Shown here in pieces: positions 45,736 to 54,829 of a DNA stretch of 64,000 nucleotides. How positions within the stretch are numbered: the first letter of the stretch is position 1; each line of letters opens with the position of its first letter. The notes under the pieces are model-generated. The model did no database searches. It was not told the origin of the DNA and saw only the letters and a program-made list of their open reading frames with translations. The position numbers and the translations under genes were made by a program. Source of the DNA: JBKBIP01 sp046297495 (lineage in GTDB: Bacteria; Planctomycetota; Planctomycetia; Gemmatales; Gemmataceae); the NCBI GenBank assembly GCA_046297495.1, contig JBKBIP010000016.1, forward strand, positions 58,550-122,549, read 5' to 3'.

Positions 45736-46824
45736 CTAAACGGTCTCGTCGTTGGTCGTGGGGTTGCCGTTGTTGGGGCCTTGGGTGAATTCGCTGACCT
45801 TTTTGTGCAGCGTGTTGCGGTTGATGCCGAGACGTTGGGCGGCTTTGACTTGGACGCGGTCGCACATCACCATGACCTGTTCGATCAGCTCCCGTTCCAC
45901 GCCGCCGACGATGCGTTCGTAGAGTTTGCCTTCGTCGGGGGACAACGACTGGATGCCGACGCGGACCAGCTGCTCGATCAGGCCGAGCAGGTCGCCGGAA
46001 CGGGCGCCGGCGGGGCGCAAGCGGCGCTGACTACGGCCCGGCGGAAATAGATAATCCAGAGTCAGCGCTTGGCCATGAGACAGCACCACGGCCCGTTCGA
46101 TGTAATTCTCCAGCTCGCGGACGTTGCCGGGCCAATCGTAATCTTGCAAGGCTTTGAGGATGTCGGGCGTTAGCTCCGGCGGCTCGCGGTGGTTCTCCTC
46201 GCAGTAGCGCTCCAAGAAGTAGCGGGTCAGGGGGGGGATGTCCGCGCGCCGCTCGCGCAACGGCGGCAAGTAGATGGGCACGACGTTGAGCCGGTAATAG
46301 AGGTCATCGCGGAATCGGCCCGCTTCGATCTCGTCTTCCAACAATTGGTTGGTGGCGGCGATGACGCGGGCATCGACGCGGATGGTCTTGCTTTCGCCGA
46401 CGCGCTCGAATTCCCGTTCTTGCAGGACGCGCAGCAGCTTGACCTGCAACTTGTAACTCATACTGGAGATTTCATCGAGGAAGATGGTGCCGCCGTGGGC
46501 CGCCTCGAAGCGTCCCGTCTTGTTATCGACGGCCCCAGTAAAGGCCCCCTTGATGTGGCCGAACAACTCGCTTTCCAACAGGCTTTCACTGAGGGCACCG
46601 CAGTTGACGCGCACATAAGGGCCATCCGCGCGCGGGCTGAGGCGATGGATGGAACGGGCGATCAGTTCCTTGCCGGTGCCAGTTTCACCGACGAGCAACA
46701 CGCTGGCCCGCGTCGGCGCCACCAAGCGGGTCAGTCGATACACTTCACGCATGGCCGGGCTGCTTCCCACGATTCCCGGCAGCGGCGCATCCAGAGAAGA
46801 TGGTTGCGAAGGTGATATTGCCAT
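45736..46824 (-). CDS. Sigma54-interacting AAA+ transcriptional activator without receiver domain
   Basis: A 362-residue protein. Walker A is G46-E-T-G-T-G-K, the sigma54-contact loop is intact (GAFTGA, 93-98), Walker B is GGTIFLDEIS (111-120), and the arginine-finger and sensor region (FRDDLYYRLNVVPIYLPPLR) follows. The C-terminus has a Fis-type helix-turn-helix (VKAAQRLGINRNTLHKKV). No response-regulator or PAS domain precedes the AAA+ core, so activity must be controlled by expression or a partner. It probably activates sigma54 promoters; no convincing -24/-12 site was found in the window. Confidence 0.94.
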   Translation of the reverse strand: MAISPSQPSSLDAPLPGIVGSSPAMREVYRLTRLVAPTRASVLLVGETGTGKELIARSIHRLSPRADGPYVRVNCGALSESLLESELFGHIKGAFTGAVDNKTGRFEAAHGGTIFLDEISSMSYKLQVKLLRVLQEREFERVGESKTIRVDARVIAATNQLLEDEIEAGRFRDDLYYRLNVVPIYLPPLRERRADIPPLTRYFLERYCEENHREPPELTPDILKALQDYDWPGNVRELENYIERAVVLSHGQALTLDYLFPPGRSQRRLRPAGARSGDLLGLIEQLVRVGIQSLSPDEGKLYERIVGGVERELIEQVMVMCDRVQVKAAQRLGINRNTLHKKVSEFTQGPNNGNPTTNDETV

Positions 46825-46988
46825 GCGCTACGTCGATCCACCGAAGTGGGTAGTCTCATCCTGAGTGATCCGCTTAAGGCGGCATCCGGTGAGCGGGGGA
46901 ATGTTTGCCCTCTGGTCGTGCCCCTGCACCGGAGGATTAATGCCCCCTTGCTCGCCAAGCGATTGTGCCGATTTTTCCCTACTTAATC

Positions 46989-47927
46989 CTAGCGATTGGC
47001 GGCCGATTCGTCCGCAGGGCGCTTCTTCTCCTTCTTCCCTTGCCGCTGGCGTTCGGCCAGCAAGGTGGCAAGATGATCGGCGGAGAGGCGCGGCTCATCG
47101 GTGAGCACGGCGGGCATTTCATTTTGCAGCAGCTCCATCAGGTCCTCCCCCAACCAGCCGGCGGCGCGCAGCTGCTCGGTCACGGACTCCAGGCAGCGGT
47201 CGCGCAGATTAGTAGTTTGGCGGGAAATGGTTCCTTCGTGGACTCCCAGCAGCTGAGCGACTTCCCGCTGACTCATGCGGTAGCGCCAGCGCAAGCCGAG
47301 CAGCAGCAAATCGTTGTCGGCCAACTCTTGTAACCAGGCGCGGGCCGACTCGGCGAAGACATCGTGCCAGCGGTCGGCGGTCGGCGGCGGTAACGGCAAT
47401 GACAAGTCATCATCCGGCAACGCTTGCATACCCCCCTGGCCGCGCAGCTGGGAAATGTGCCAGTTCTGAAAGACGCGAATCAGCCAGGGGACCAGGGGCC
47501 GTTGTCCATCGTAACGGGCCAGCACCGGCAATGAGCCGTCGGTTTCGGAGATGATCAGATGACTCCAAAACTCCGTCACCGCGTTGTCCTGGCGTTCCTC
47601 GTCGCGTGGATAGAGCCGTACCGCCCGCGCCCGCAGCGCGTCGATCAATAGACAATCGCTCCGGCCAGTGCGGGCCGCGAACAGCGCTTCCCAGGCTTGG
47701 GAATTGCCATCCAGACAAGCCGACGCCACGTACCAATCGGTGGGATACAGGTTTTCCAAATAGGCATCCCAGGTGACGGCCAGTTCCTTGACCTGATACA
47801 GCGCGAACGTCCGCCGCAAGTGCCGCTCGAACGCCTCTCGCCCCAGTTGCACCCCCGGCAGCTGCAACCGGCAAAAGTGATACAGCAGAAGCACCAACCG
47901 CGGTTGAGGGGAAGGGAGTGGAGTCAT
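46989..47927 (-). CDS. Sigma-70 family (ECF-like) RNA polymerase sigma factor
   Basis: A 312-residue protein. The middle has a region-2-like segment (YDGQRPLVPWLIRVFQNWHI, SQLRGQ), and a clear region-4 helix-turn-helix follows (LRWRYRMSQREVAQLLGVHE, GTISRQTTNLRDRCLE). The N-terminal 100 residues are an extra helical part, and the C-terminal 60 residues are charged (RQRQGKKEKKRPADE). Such enlarged ECF-like factors are common in planctomycetes. No anti-sigma factor is adjacent. It lies upstream of the sigma54 activator on the same strand, 164 bases away. Confidence 0.8.
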   Translation of the reverse strand: MTPLPSPQPRLVLLLYHFCRLQLPGVQLGREAFERHLRRTFALYQVKELAVTWDAYLENLYPTDWYVASACLDGNSQAWEALFAARTGRSDCLLIDALRARAVRLYPRDEERQDNAVTEFWSHLIISETDGSLPVLARYDGQRPLVPWLIRVFQNWHISQLRGQGGMQALPDDDLSLPLPPPTADRWHDVFAESARAWLQELADNDLLLLGLRWRYRMSQREVAQLLGVHEGTISRQTTNLRDRCLESVTEQLRAAGWLGEDLMELLQNEMPAVLTDEPRLSADHLATLLAERQRQGKKEKKRPADESAANR

Positions 47928-47955
47928 TGGCTTTCCATAACAAGAAGGCGGGGGA

Positions 47956-48324
47956 TTATGGGATAATCACGCGTCGTTTGGCAGATTCGATTTGGCGCAA
48001 TTCATCCTCGGAGAAAGATACGTTCGGGTCTTTGGTTAAAACGTAAAGCGCTTTGAGATACGGCTCCACTTCTAGCCTCCTGGTCTGCTCCAAGGTAGTT
48101 TCCAGATGCCGTACTTGTTGGCGCAACTGGTCGCGTTCGTCCACCAATTGTCGCATCATGGTCTTTAGATGTTGGACTTCCTGTTCCAATTCCAGCTCCC
48201 GTCGTTCCTTCTCGCTTAGCGCATCATCATATTCCTGTTTGGGAATCACGTAGCCCACGGCCGCGCCTGTCGCGGTATCGCGCAATTCCAGGCGATGTGG
48301 TAATAACGGAGTTTCGCGATTCAT
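47956..48324 (-). CDS. Hypothetical coiled-coil protein
   Basis: A 122-residue protein. The N-terminus (HRLELRDTATGAAVGYVIPK) resembles the beta-hairpin start of some antitoxin-like proteins. It is followed by a long heptad-patterned helix (about 35-85, ELELEQEVQHLKTMMRQLVD) and a C-terminal DPNVSFSEDELRQIE. I do not recognise a family. It is encoded 24 bases downstream of the antitoxin-like gene and probably co-transcribed with it. Confidence 0.7.
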   Translation of the reverse strand: MNRETPLLPHRLELRDTATGAAVGYVIPKQEYDDALSEKERRELELEQEVQHLKTMMRQLVDERDQLRQQVRHLETTLEQTRRLEVEPYLKALYVLTKDPNVSFSEDELRQIESAKRRVIIP

Positions 48325-48348
48325 GTTTCTGGAGTCTCCAATGATGGC

Positions 48349-48552
48349 TCATGTCGCCAACCCCAATTGCCGGCGGACTTCCTCGACGGAAACCATTCGA
48401 CCAGCCTGTATGTCTTTCAAGCCGGCCGCGATGGCTTGACGAACGTAGATTTCATACATCAAGTCATCCCAGGTCGCATCGTCCGGTAATTGATCCATTA
48501 AGTGGCGGGCTTCCTCTTTGACAGATTCGACAGGTATGGTGGAAATCCTCAC
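48349..48552 (-). CDS. Small antitoxin-like protein
   Basis: A 67-residue product from a GTG at 48552, 13 bases after the MlaD-type gene stop. It contains VESVKEEARHLMDQLPDDAT, WDDLMYEIYVRQAIAAGLKD and AGRMVSVEEVRRQLG. This pattern (LP-DDATWDDLMYEI ... GL-DI-AGR-VS-EEV) matches small addiction-module antitoxin-like proteins common in bacteria. No RelE/ParE-type toxin follows. The function is inferred. Confidence 0.65.
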   Translation of the reverse strand: MRISTIPVESVKEEARHLMDQLPDDATWDDLMYEIYVRQAIAAGLKDIQAGRMVSVEEVRRQLGLAT

Positions 48553-48565
48553 ATAAATTCGATGT

Positions 48566-49609
48566 TTACTCCTGCGGCACGAAGACCAGGACCTCGACAC
48601 GGGCGTCGGGGGCGCCGTCGGGTTTGGGTTGCACCAGCGGTTTGGTGCCCCAGCCTAGGGGGGTCGCCTTGCGTGTCAGCAGGCCGCCCCAGCCCATGTT
48701 CTTGATGTCGTGGTTGTCCACCAGGTAGCTAAGCACCGCCGCGCTCTGCTGCTCGGTCAGGCGCTGGGCGTGGTTGGCTTCGTAGTTGGGGCTGGCGTAG
48801 GCGACGATCACGACCTCGGAGCCTTTGTGCTTGAGGCCGTTGATCCAGGGGGCGATGGCGTCGAGGCGTTGTTTGCCAGAGCTAGTCAGCGCGGCCCGGC
48901 CCGGCGTGAACAGGTCTTCCTCGGCGAACCATTTGCGGTTGCACTCGCAATCTAGACGCAACAGGGTGTCCTTGGGGTCGCGGAACAAGCTGCCGATGAG
49001 CGGCACGTCCTTCACCGAATTGACATTCTGCTGTACCGAAGCCATCGTCCCTTGGCTCTGGCGCAGTAGCTGCACAAGCTCATGGTAGGCCTCGTCTTCG
49101 GTCAGCAGTTTACCCAAGGTGCCCCGACCGCCGCGGGCATCCTCGACCAATTGTGTCAGTTGATCAACAGCATCGCTCAAGTTGTTGGTGGGTTTGGAAG
49201 CGATGAGGGCATTTTCCGCGATGGGGGGTGCGGAGGCGCTGCCGGGATCGATTTCCACGACCTTGCCGCCGAGCATCCCCTCACTGAGGATTTGGGCGCT
49301 GGCGTCTTGGCGAATAGCGTCGCGCAAGTCGCCGTCGAGCCGCAGGCACAGCATCATCATGTCACCCGGTTGGGTGGGACGGATCACCCGCACCACTTCG
49401 CCGGCATATTCACCACGCACCCGCACCCGCGAGCCGACCTCGACCCCTTGAATGTTCGGAAAACCGACTTGGACATGGAAAGTGCCCTGCCAGAGCCATT
49501 GCTTGCTGCCGATGGCGAATAGGCCAACACCGCCTAGCCCTACGGCCAGACACACAATCAAGCCCAAGATAATGGCTTGCCAACGCGCTAACGAACGAGA
49601 CACGGGCAT
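48566..49609 (-). CDS. MlaD-domain / OmpA-like protein
   Basis: From the ATG at 49609 the protein has 347 residues; a GTG at 49603 has the better-spaced ribosome-binding site, GGAGG at 8 bases. A single N-terminal membrane helix (WQAIILGLIVCLAVGLGGVG) is followed by an MCE/MlaD domain (VQVGFPNIQGVEVGSRVRVR, GEYAGEVVRV, EGMLGGKVVEID). After a helical linker comes an OmpA-like C-terminal domain (FTPGRAALTSSGKQRLDAIA, AYASPNYEANHAQRLTEQQS). MlaD proteins mediate lipid transport across the envelope. The OmpA-like fusion would anchor the complex to peptidoglycan. No MlaE/F genes are adjacent. Confidence 0.88.
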   Translation of the reverse strand: MPVSRSLARWQAIILGLIVCLAVGLGGVGLFAIGSKQWLWQGTFHVQVGFPNIQGVEVGSRVRVRGEYAGEVVRVIRPTQPGDMMMLCLRLDGDLRDAIRQDASAQILSEGMLGGKVVEIDPGSASAPPIAENALIASKPTNNLSDAVDQLTQLVEDARGGRGTLGKLLTEDEAYHELVQLLRQSQGTMASVQQNVNSVKDVPLIGSLFRDPKDTLLRLDCECNRKWFAEEDLFTPGRAALTSSGKQRLDAIAPWINGLKHKGSEVVIVAYASPNYEANHAQRLTEQQSAAVLSYLVDNHDIKNMGWGGLLTRKATPLGWGTKPLVQPKPDGAPDARVEVLVFVPQE

Positions 49610-49831
49610 ATCCTCCAAGGCATGAGTGAACTTCCCCCCGGCGGAGCGTTCCCGTCCCATAATGTCATCTCATTATATCCTTCCGGCGGCGGAAAGGGAC
49701 GCACGGCAGCGGAAAAAAAGACTGGCAGGTCTTTTCTTCCGATGCCGCGCAAGTTCGGCTCGCTGGGCCGTTCCCCAAGCAGAGGAAAGAGATCGACACA
49801 AAAAGACATCAGGATATCACAAAGGAGACAT

Positions 49832-50185
49832 ATGATGAAGAAGATGATGATCGGCATGGTGGCGGTAGTGGCCATCGCTCTGGGCTTGAACACGGCGGAG
49901 GCTTCCGCGGCTTGGCAAACGCGAACCACTTGGAGATGGGACCCGATTTGCCGCAAGTATGTCCCGGTCGTGGAGCGCGTCTGGCTGCCGGTGTACCCGC
50001 CCCCGCCGATCTGCGTACTTCCGTTCGCGGATTCGCCGATTGGCCATCCGCACACCGGCCGACCGCCCGTGTGGGGACCTCAGCCGCACCGCCCGCCGAT
50101 TGGCCATCCGTACTCCAGCTTGCGTAACCCGAATATCAACCAGCGGCCACCGATCCAGGGCACGCAGTTTCCCTTCCGCCGCTAA
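49832..50185 (+). CDS. Small secreted proline-rich protein
   Basis: From ATG 49832 (AAAGGAGA just upstream) the product is 117 residues. A signal peptide (MMIGMVAVVAIALGLNTAEA) is followed by WQTRTTWRWDPICRKYVPVV and a Pro/His/Gly-rich tail with two PIGHPH/PIGHPY repeats. I recognise no family. The gene is divergent from the MlaD gene and has its own terminator at 50219-50253. The earlier in-frame codons (from 49622) lack a ribosome-binding site. Confidence 0.75.
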   Translation: MMKKMMIGMVAVVAIALGLNTAEASAAWQTRTTWRWDPICRKYVPVVERVWLPVYPPPPICVLPFADSPIGHPHTGRPPVWGPQPHRPPIGHPYSSLRNPNINQRPPIQGTQFPFRR

Positions 50186-50218
50186 ACCACGCGGGACAGA
50201 GAAGAGCGCTTTTCCCGC

Positions 50219-50253
50219 GGCGGGCCGTTCCGAACCGGAGCGGCCCGTTTTTT
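50219..50253 (+). terminator. Rho-independent terminator after the proline-rich protein
   Basis: The stem cgggccg-t-tccg / cgga-g-cggcccg is followed by six T, a textbook intrinsic terminator on the plus strand. Confidence 0.92.
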
Positions 50254-50262
50254 GTTTGGAGC

Positions 50263-50463
50263 TTATCCATGTTCTTCCGGTCGCGATAGCGGATACATCA
50301 TCTCGCTGGCGATGTCATTGAGACAACTGGCCCAGCCCAGCACTTTGACGTTGCGGGGAAGAGCGGGGGCGGGAGTGGATGATGAGAGAGATAACGAGTC
50401 CACCGTTGAGGCTTTTTTTATGCTAGACTTCAGAGGTCGTTCTCCCGTGGCGCGCCCATCCAA
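50263..50463 (-). pseudogene. MFS transporter N-terminal remnant
   Basis: The minus strand encodes LPRNVKVLGWASCLNDIASE then MMYPL, which is the conserved first-helix start of one MFS branch (LPRNV.VLG..S..ND.ASEM.YPL). It then ends after eight unrelated residues at a TAA. The remaining 11 helices are missing. Confidence 0.6.
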
Positions 50464-50555
50464 GGATGATTTCTTACTCTTGCCACGATTCCTGGAGAAC
50501 CATTACAGTGAATTTTCGTAGAAATTATATGGTATGACTGGCTTGCTAAGGAACT

Positions 50556-50677
50556 GTCGAAAAATAACATCCCGATTTCGTTGCCAGGGGCTTCATCGTT
50601 TTACGCACGCGACCTCCCACGCCAACCGCTGAATCCACCATCCCCATCGGGAAGTAATGAATCGGCGTTTTCTAAAC
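50556..50677. repeat. MITE-like nested inverted repeat, copy 1
   Basis: An outer arm (near 50563-50576, aataacatcccgat) and the right outer arm (50645-50665, catcgggaagtaatgaatcgg) enclose an inner palindrome (ttcatcgttttacgc / accgctgaatcc) of the dispersed family. The right 46 bases are nearly identical to 57737-57783. The element ends just upstream of the kinase start. Confidence 0.7.
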
Positions 50678-50690
50678 GAGATGATTGCGT

Positions 50691-51542
50691 ATGGTGAACA
50701 CAGACCCCCCTCCTTCCTCCGGCTATCCCCCCCAGATTCCCGGCTATGAATTACTCGAAATGATCGGCGAAGGGGGCATGGGGGAAGTGTATCGCGCCGT
50801 GCAAGTCAACTTGCAACGGCCGGTGGCCATTAAATTCCTCGGCCCGCGGACGACCCAAGCCCCGATGCTGGCGTTTCAGCGTGAATCGCGGCTCATGGCC
50901 GCCTTGACCCATCCTAACGTGGTGGCCATCCATGATTGTGGGCAGGTGGACGGCCACTTTTTCCTGATTATGGAATTCGTGGCCGGTACGAATCTACACG
51001 GTCTGATGAAAGCCGGTGAACCGTGGCCTGTTGACAAAGCCATGCCGGTGATGGCGGCCATCTTGAATGCCTTGGCTTACATCCACGAACGCGGCATCTT
51101 GCATTTGGACCTGAAGCCGGAAAACGTCCTCTGCGGCGACGATGGCAGCATCAAGATCACCGACTTCGGCTTGGCGGTTCCTTCCGTGGATACGCAATCC
51201 TCGACGGATCGGGGTTGGATGGCGGCTACCATCGATTACAGCGCGCCGGAACAGCGCTATGGCCTGCCGGTCGATCAACGTTCCGATCTGTTCGCTGTGT
51301 CCACGATAATTTACGAGTTGTTGACCGGCCAGCTGCCGGGACGAGTCTATATTCCCGCTTCGCAACGCAATCCCCAGCTGCCAGAGGCGCTCGATGAAGT
51401 GCTGCGCAAGGGGTTGGCCCGCGACCGCGACGACCGCTTCGCCTCGGTGCGGGACTTCAGCGACGCCTTGCACGACGCCCTCAAACCCCGTAAGGAACGC
51501 TGGTTTCGCTGGCCGAAATTGGGAGTGTATGTGGCGTCGTGA
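50691..51542 (+). CDS. Hanks-type Ser/Thr protein kinase (non-RD)
   Basis: From ATG 50691 the protein has 283 residues and consists of a kinase domain only. The Gly loop is GEGGMGEVYRA, the catalytic Lys is K48 (VAIKFL), the catalytic loop is H138-L-D140-LKPENVL, DFG starts at D158, and APEQRYG is the P+1 region. The Arg of the usual HRD motif is Leu (a non-RD kinase). There is no C-terminal membrane or sensor domain; the tail is KPRKERWFRWPK. A cytoplasmic regulator is likely, perhaps opposed by the PP2C at 24605-25342. Confidence 0.95.
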   Translation: MVNTDPPPSSGYPPQIPGYELLEMIGEGGMGEVYRAVQVNLQRPVAIKFLGPRTTQAPMLAFQRESRLMAALTHPNVVAIHDCGQVDGHFFLIMEFVAGTNLHGLMKAGEPWPVDKAMPVMAAILNALAYIHERGILHLDLKPENVLCGDDGSIKITDFGLAVPSVDTQSSTDRGWMAATIDYSAPEQRYGLPVDQRSDLFAVSTIIYELLTGQLPGRVYIPASQRNPQLPEALDEVLRKGLARDRDDRFASVRDFSDALHDALKPRKERWFRWPKLGVYVAS

Positions 51543-51584
51543 CAGAAATGTTTAACGGCGCCCCGCGGGGAAGCGTGCCGCGGC

Positions 51585-52778
51585 TTATCCGATTTCCTGC
51601 AATGTCACTCGCAAGTCCAGCGGTTGCCCATTGCGGAGCACGCTCACGGTTACCGTGTCGCCGACACGCTTTTGCGACAGCAGACGCAGCAAGTCGTCAG
51701 CCCCATTCACGTCTTGACCATCGATGGCCACGATGACGTCCCCCAGCTGGGCGATTTCTTGCCGCATGTTGACGATGGTGCCGCGCAGGCCGGCCCGTTC
51801 GGCGGCGCTGCCGGGTTGTACCTCGCGCACCAGCACGCCCTTGGGGATGCCCACCCGCCGACTGATCCGATCATCCACGATCTGCACCCCCAAACCGGGG
51901 CGCGACACCCCGCCGTGCCGAATGATTTCCGTGACGACGCGATTGACCGAGTCCACGGGAATGGCGAAGCCGATGCCGGCGTTGGCGCCGGACGGGCTGT
52001 AGATGGCCGTGTTGACACCGATGAGCAAGCCGGCGCTGTCGAGCAACGGGCCGCCGGAATTGCCGGGATTGATGGCGGCGTCGGTCTGGATGACGCCAGT
52101 GATGGGCCGGCGCGTCACCGATTGAATCTCCCGGTTCAAGGCGCTGATGATGCCTGTCGTCAATGTTTGATCCAGGCCAAAGGGATTGCCGATGGCATAC
52201 ACGCTTTGGCCGACTTTCAATTTTTGCGAAGTCCCGACCGGGATTTCCTGAAGCTTCCGACCCGAAGGAACCTTGATCTTCAACACCGCCAAATCTTGAT
52301 CCGGGGCCGAGCCGACCAGGCTGGCGGGGTACGAGCTACCGTCGGCCAATGTAACCGTGGCCGTGTCGGCGTTTTGAATCACGTGAAAGTTGGTGACGAT
52401 GTACCCCTTGGCGGCGTCCCAGACGAAACCGGAGCCGGTTCCTTCGGGAATCTCTTGCGTGAACAAGGGGCCCAGCAGGTTGCGCTGCACGCGCGTGGTC
52501 GTGATGTACACCACGCTGGGAGCGCGTTTCTCGAACAATTCGATGGTAGACTGTTCGATGTCGGACAAGGCGCCCCGCGCAACGACGGGTTTGTGCTCGA
52601 AATCGCGGTCGTGCAGGGCGCCATCATCAAACGGCCAAATCGGCCAGAAACGCCAAAGCAGCGCCGCCGCCAACACCGCTAAGGCCAAGGCAATACCCAA
52701 CGGCGTGGCGAAGAAAGGGCGTTGTGAACGACGTTGGGACGGTTGATCTTCGGAAGGAAAATACAAGTTATCTGGCAT
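51585..52778 (-). CDS. HtrA/DegP-like S1C serine protease
   Basis: A 397-residue membrane-anchored protease. The N-terminal helix (LGIALALAVLAAALLWRFW) is followed by a trypsin-like domain with the triad H132 (VTNFHVI), D162 (DQDLAVLKI) and S241 (NPGNSGGPLL). A single C-terminal PDZ domain follows (PGLGVQIVDDR, GVLVREVQPGSAAERAGLRG). It is expected to do envelope protein quality control. It is convergent with the kinase gene, with a short GC-rich palindrome between them. Confidence 0.96.
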   Translation of the reverse strand: MPDNLYFPSEDQPSQRRSQRPFFATPLGIALALAVLAAALLWRFWPIWPFDDGALHDRDFEHKPVVARGALSDIEQSTIELFEKRAPSVVYITTTRVQRNLLGPLFTQEIPEGTGSGFVWDAAKGYIVTNFHVIQNADTATVTLADGSSYPASLVGSAPDQDLAVLKIKVPSGRKLQEIPVGTSQKLKVGQSVYAIGNPFGLDQTLTTGIISALNREIQSVTRRPITGVIQTDAAINPGNSGGPLLDSAGLLIGVNTAIYSPSGANAGIGFAIPVDSVNRVVTEIIRHGGVSRPGLGVQIVDDRISRRVGIPKGVLVREVQPGSAAERAGLRGTIVNMRQEIAQLGDVIVAIDGQDVNGADDLLRLLSQKRVGDTVTVSVLRNGQPLDLRVTLQEIG

Positions 52779-52885
52779 AACTATGTCTTTCTGTCAAGCT
52801 ATCATCCATCCGTGACGGATTCATGGATTTTCGATTCATATTCCACCTATCCCGATTATATCCAACCTCTCCCTGAATTTTACCA

Positions 52886-54535
52886 TCAGTGCGTGGCGCC
52901 CAGCGCCTGGTTCACGATCTGGCGGGCTTCGGCGACGATGGCGTCCAGGTGGGCCGGATCACGGAAGCTCTCGGCGTAAATCTTGTAAATGTTCTCGGTG
53001 CCAGAGGGGCGGGCAGCGAACCAGCCGTTGGCGGCGACCACTTTCAGCCCGCCGATAGGGGCATTATTGCCCGGAGCGCGCGTCAGCTTGGCCAGGATCG
53101 GTTCGCCAGCCAGAGTCGCGGCGGCGACCGCTTCTGGTGATAACTTCTTGAGAATGTTCTTTTCTTCTGGTGTCGCTGGTTGGTCAATACGTGTGTACAG
53201 CGGCAGGCCGAATTGCTCGGCCAGCTCCTGAAAATGCTGGCCGGGGTCTTTGCCCGTCCGGGCTGTGATCTCGGCGGCCAGTAGGTCCATGATGATGCCG
53301 TCCTTGTCTGTTGTCCAGACGGTGCCATCCAAGCGCAGGAAGCTGGCCCCGGCGCTTTCCTCGCCGCCGAAACCATAGGCGCCGGTGAACAACCCATCGA
53401 CGAACCATTTGAAACCCACGGGCACCTCGGCGAGCTTGCGGCCGAGCTGCTGGACCACGCGGTCGATGATGCCGCTGCTCACCAACGTCTTGCCGATGGC
53501 GGCGCCAGCGGGCCAGCGCGGCCGGTGCGTGAACAGATAGCGAATTGCCACCGCCAGATAGTGATTCGGATTGAGCAAGCCCGCCGATGGCGTGACGATG
53601 CCATGCCGATCCGAATCGGGGTCATTGCCGAACGCCACATCATATTGATCCTTCAGCCCAACCAAGCGCGTCATGGCATAGACGCTGGAGCAATCCATGC
53701 GAATTTGGCCATCGTGATCGACGCTCATGAAGGCGAAACGGGGGTCGATGGTTTGGTTCACCACGGTGAGGTTGAGGCCGTACATCTCCCGAATCGGTTC
53801 CCAATAGGGCAGGCTGGAACCGCCCAACGGATCGACGCCGAGCTTCAAACCCGCTTGGCGGACGCAGTCCATGTCGATGATATGTCTTAAATCGGCGACA
53901 TACGGCTGGATGAAATCATGGGGGTGCGTGGTCGGGGCTTGGAGGGCTTGCTCGTAAGGGCGGCGGCGCACGGCGCGGTTGCCGGCGCGGAGCAGTTCGT
54001 TGGCCCGGTCTTGGATCTGTTGTGTCACATCAGTGTCGGCCGGGCCGCCGTTGGGCGGGTTGTACTTGAAGCCGCCGTCGGCGGGTGGATTGTGGGACGG
54101 AGTGATGACAATACCATCGGCCCGATGTTCTTTCCGGCCGCGATTGTAGCCCAAGATGGCGTGCGATACGACCGGTGTTGGGGTGACACCGTCATTGTGT
54201 TGAATGACGGTCTCGACGCCGTGAGCGGCCAGCACTTCCAGGGCGCTGCGTTGGGCCGGCGCGGACAGGGCGTGCGTGTCCATCCCCATGAACAAGGGGC
54301 CGTCGATCCCCTGCTGCTGGCGGTACTCGCAGATGGCTTGGGTGATAGCCAGGATGTGCGCCTCGGTGAACGAGCCGTCCAACGACGTGCCGCGATGGCC
54401 GCTGGTGCCGAAACTGACTCGCTGCCGAGGATCGCCGACATCCGGCTGCCGCTGATAATAGTCGCGCTCCAATTCGGCCACGTCGATTAGCAATTCGGCA
54501 GGGGCCGGCTGGCCCGCCCATGGATGAACCGCCAT
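52886..54535 (-). CDS. pgm: Phosphoglucomutase (alpha-D-glucose phosphate-specific)
   Basis: From ATG 54535, preceded by GGGAGA, the protein has 549 residues, close to E. coli Pgm (546). It begins MAVHPWAGQPAPAELLIDVA like the E. coli enzyme. The phosphoserine loop is ITPSHNPPADGG (S147), the metal-binding loop GNDPDSDRHGIV and the sugar-binding loop GGEESAGASFLR. The phosphate-binding C-terminus has RPSGTENIYKIYAESF. It interconverts glucose 1- and 6-phosphate. It stands alone between HtrA and the subtilase. Confidence 0.97.
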   Translation of the reverse strand: MAVHPWAGQPAPAELLIDVAELERDYYQRQPDVGDPRQRVSFGTSGHRGTSLDGSFTEAHILAITQAICEYRQQQGIDGPLFMGMDTHALSAPAQRSALEVLAAHGVETVIQHNDGVTPTPVVSHAILGYNRGRKEHRADGIVITPSHNPPADGGFKYNPPNGGPADTDVTQQIQDRANELLRAGNRAVRRRPYEQALQAPTTHPHDFIQPYVADLRHIIDMDCVRQAGLKLGVDPLGGSSLPYWEPIREMYGLNLTVVNQTIDPRFAFMSVDHDGQIRMDCSSVYAMTRLVGLKDQYDVAFGNDPDSDRHGIVTPSAGLLNPNHYLAVAIRYLFTHRPRWPAGAAIGKTLVSSGIIDRVVQQLGRKLAEVPVGFKWFVDGLFTGAYGFGGEESAGASFLRLDGTVWTTDKDGIIMDLLAAEITARTGKDPGQHFQELAEQFGLPLYTRIDQPATPEEKNILKKLSPEAVAAATLAGEPILAKLTRAPGNNAPIGGLKVVAANGWFAARPSGTENIYKIYAESFRDPAHLDAIVAEARQIVNQALGATH

Positions 54536-54829
54536 GATGTTTCTCCCGAAGGTGTCGATTTTCCGTTTTGGGCCAGCCACCAGAGGGCCTAACGGCCCCC
54601 CACTCGCCAGGTGTCAGATAGGTTCTTGCGCTCACCGCTCATCGGAAAATATACGACTTGTGCCGATCCTGGCGACCTCCGGGATAGCTATTCCGTGCCG
54701 GAACACCCGCTCCCCCCCGCCCCGGCGCGGAAGTGCGGGTAGGATTGGGAGACGGTCTTTCGTCCCAAGACCGATCCCGCGACCAAATTATCAGCAAACG
54801 CAAGCAATACACTCTTGATGTGACAACTC

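Noticed and set aside
45736..47927. Sigma54 (-24/-12) promoters near the activator
   Set aside because: Scanning by eye for TGGCAC-N5-TTGC gave only partial matches, none well placed.
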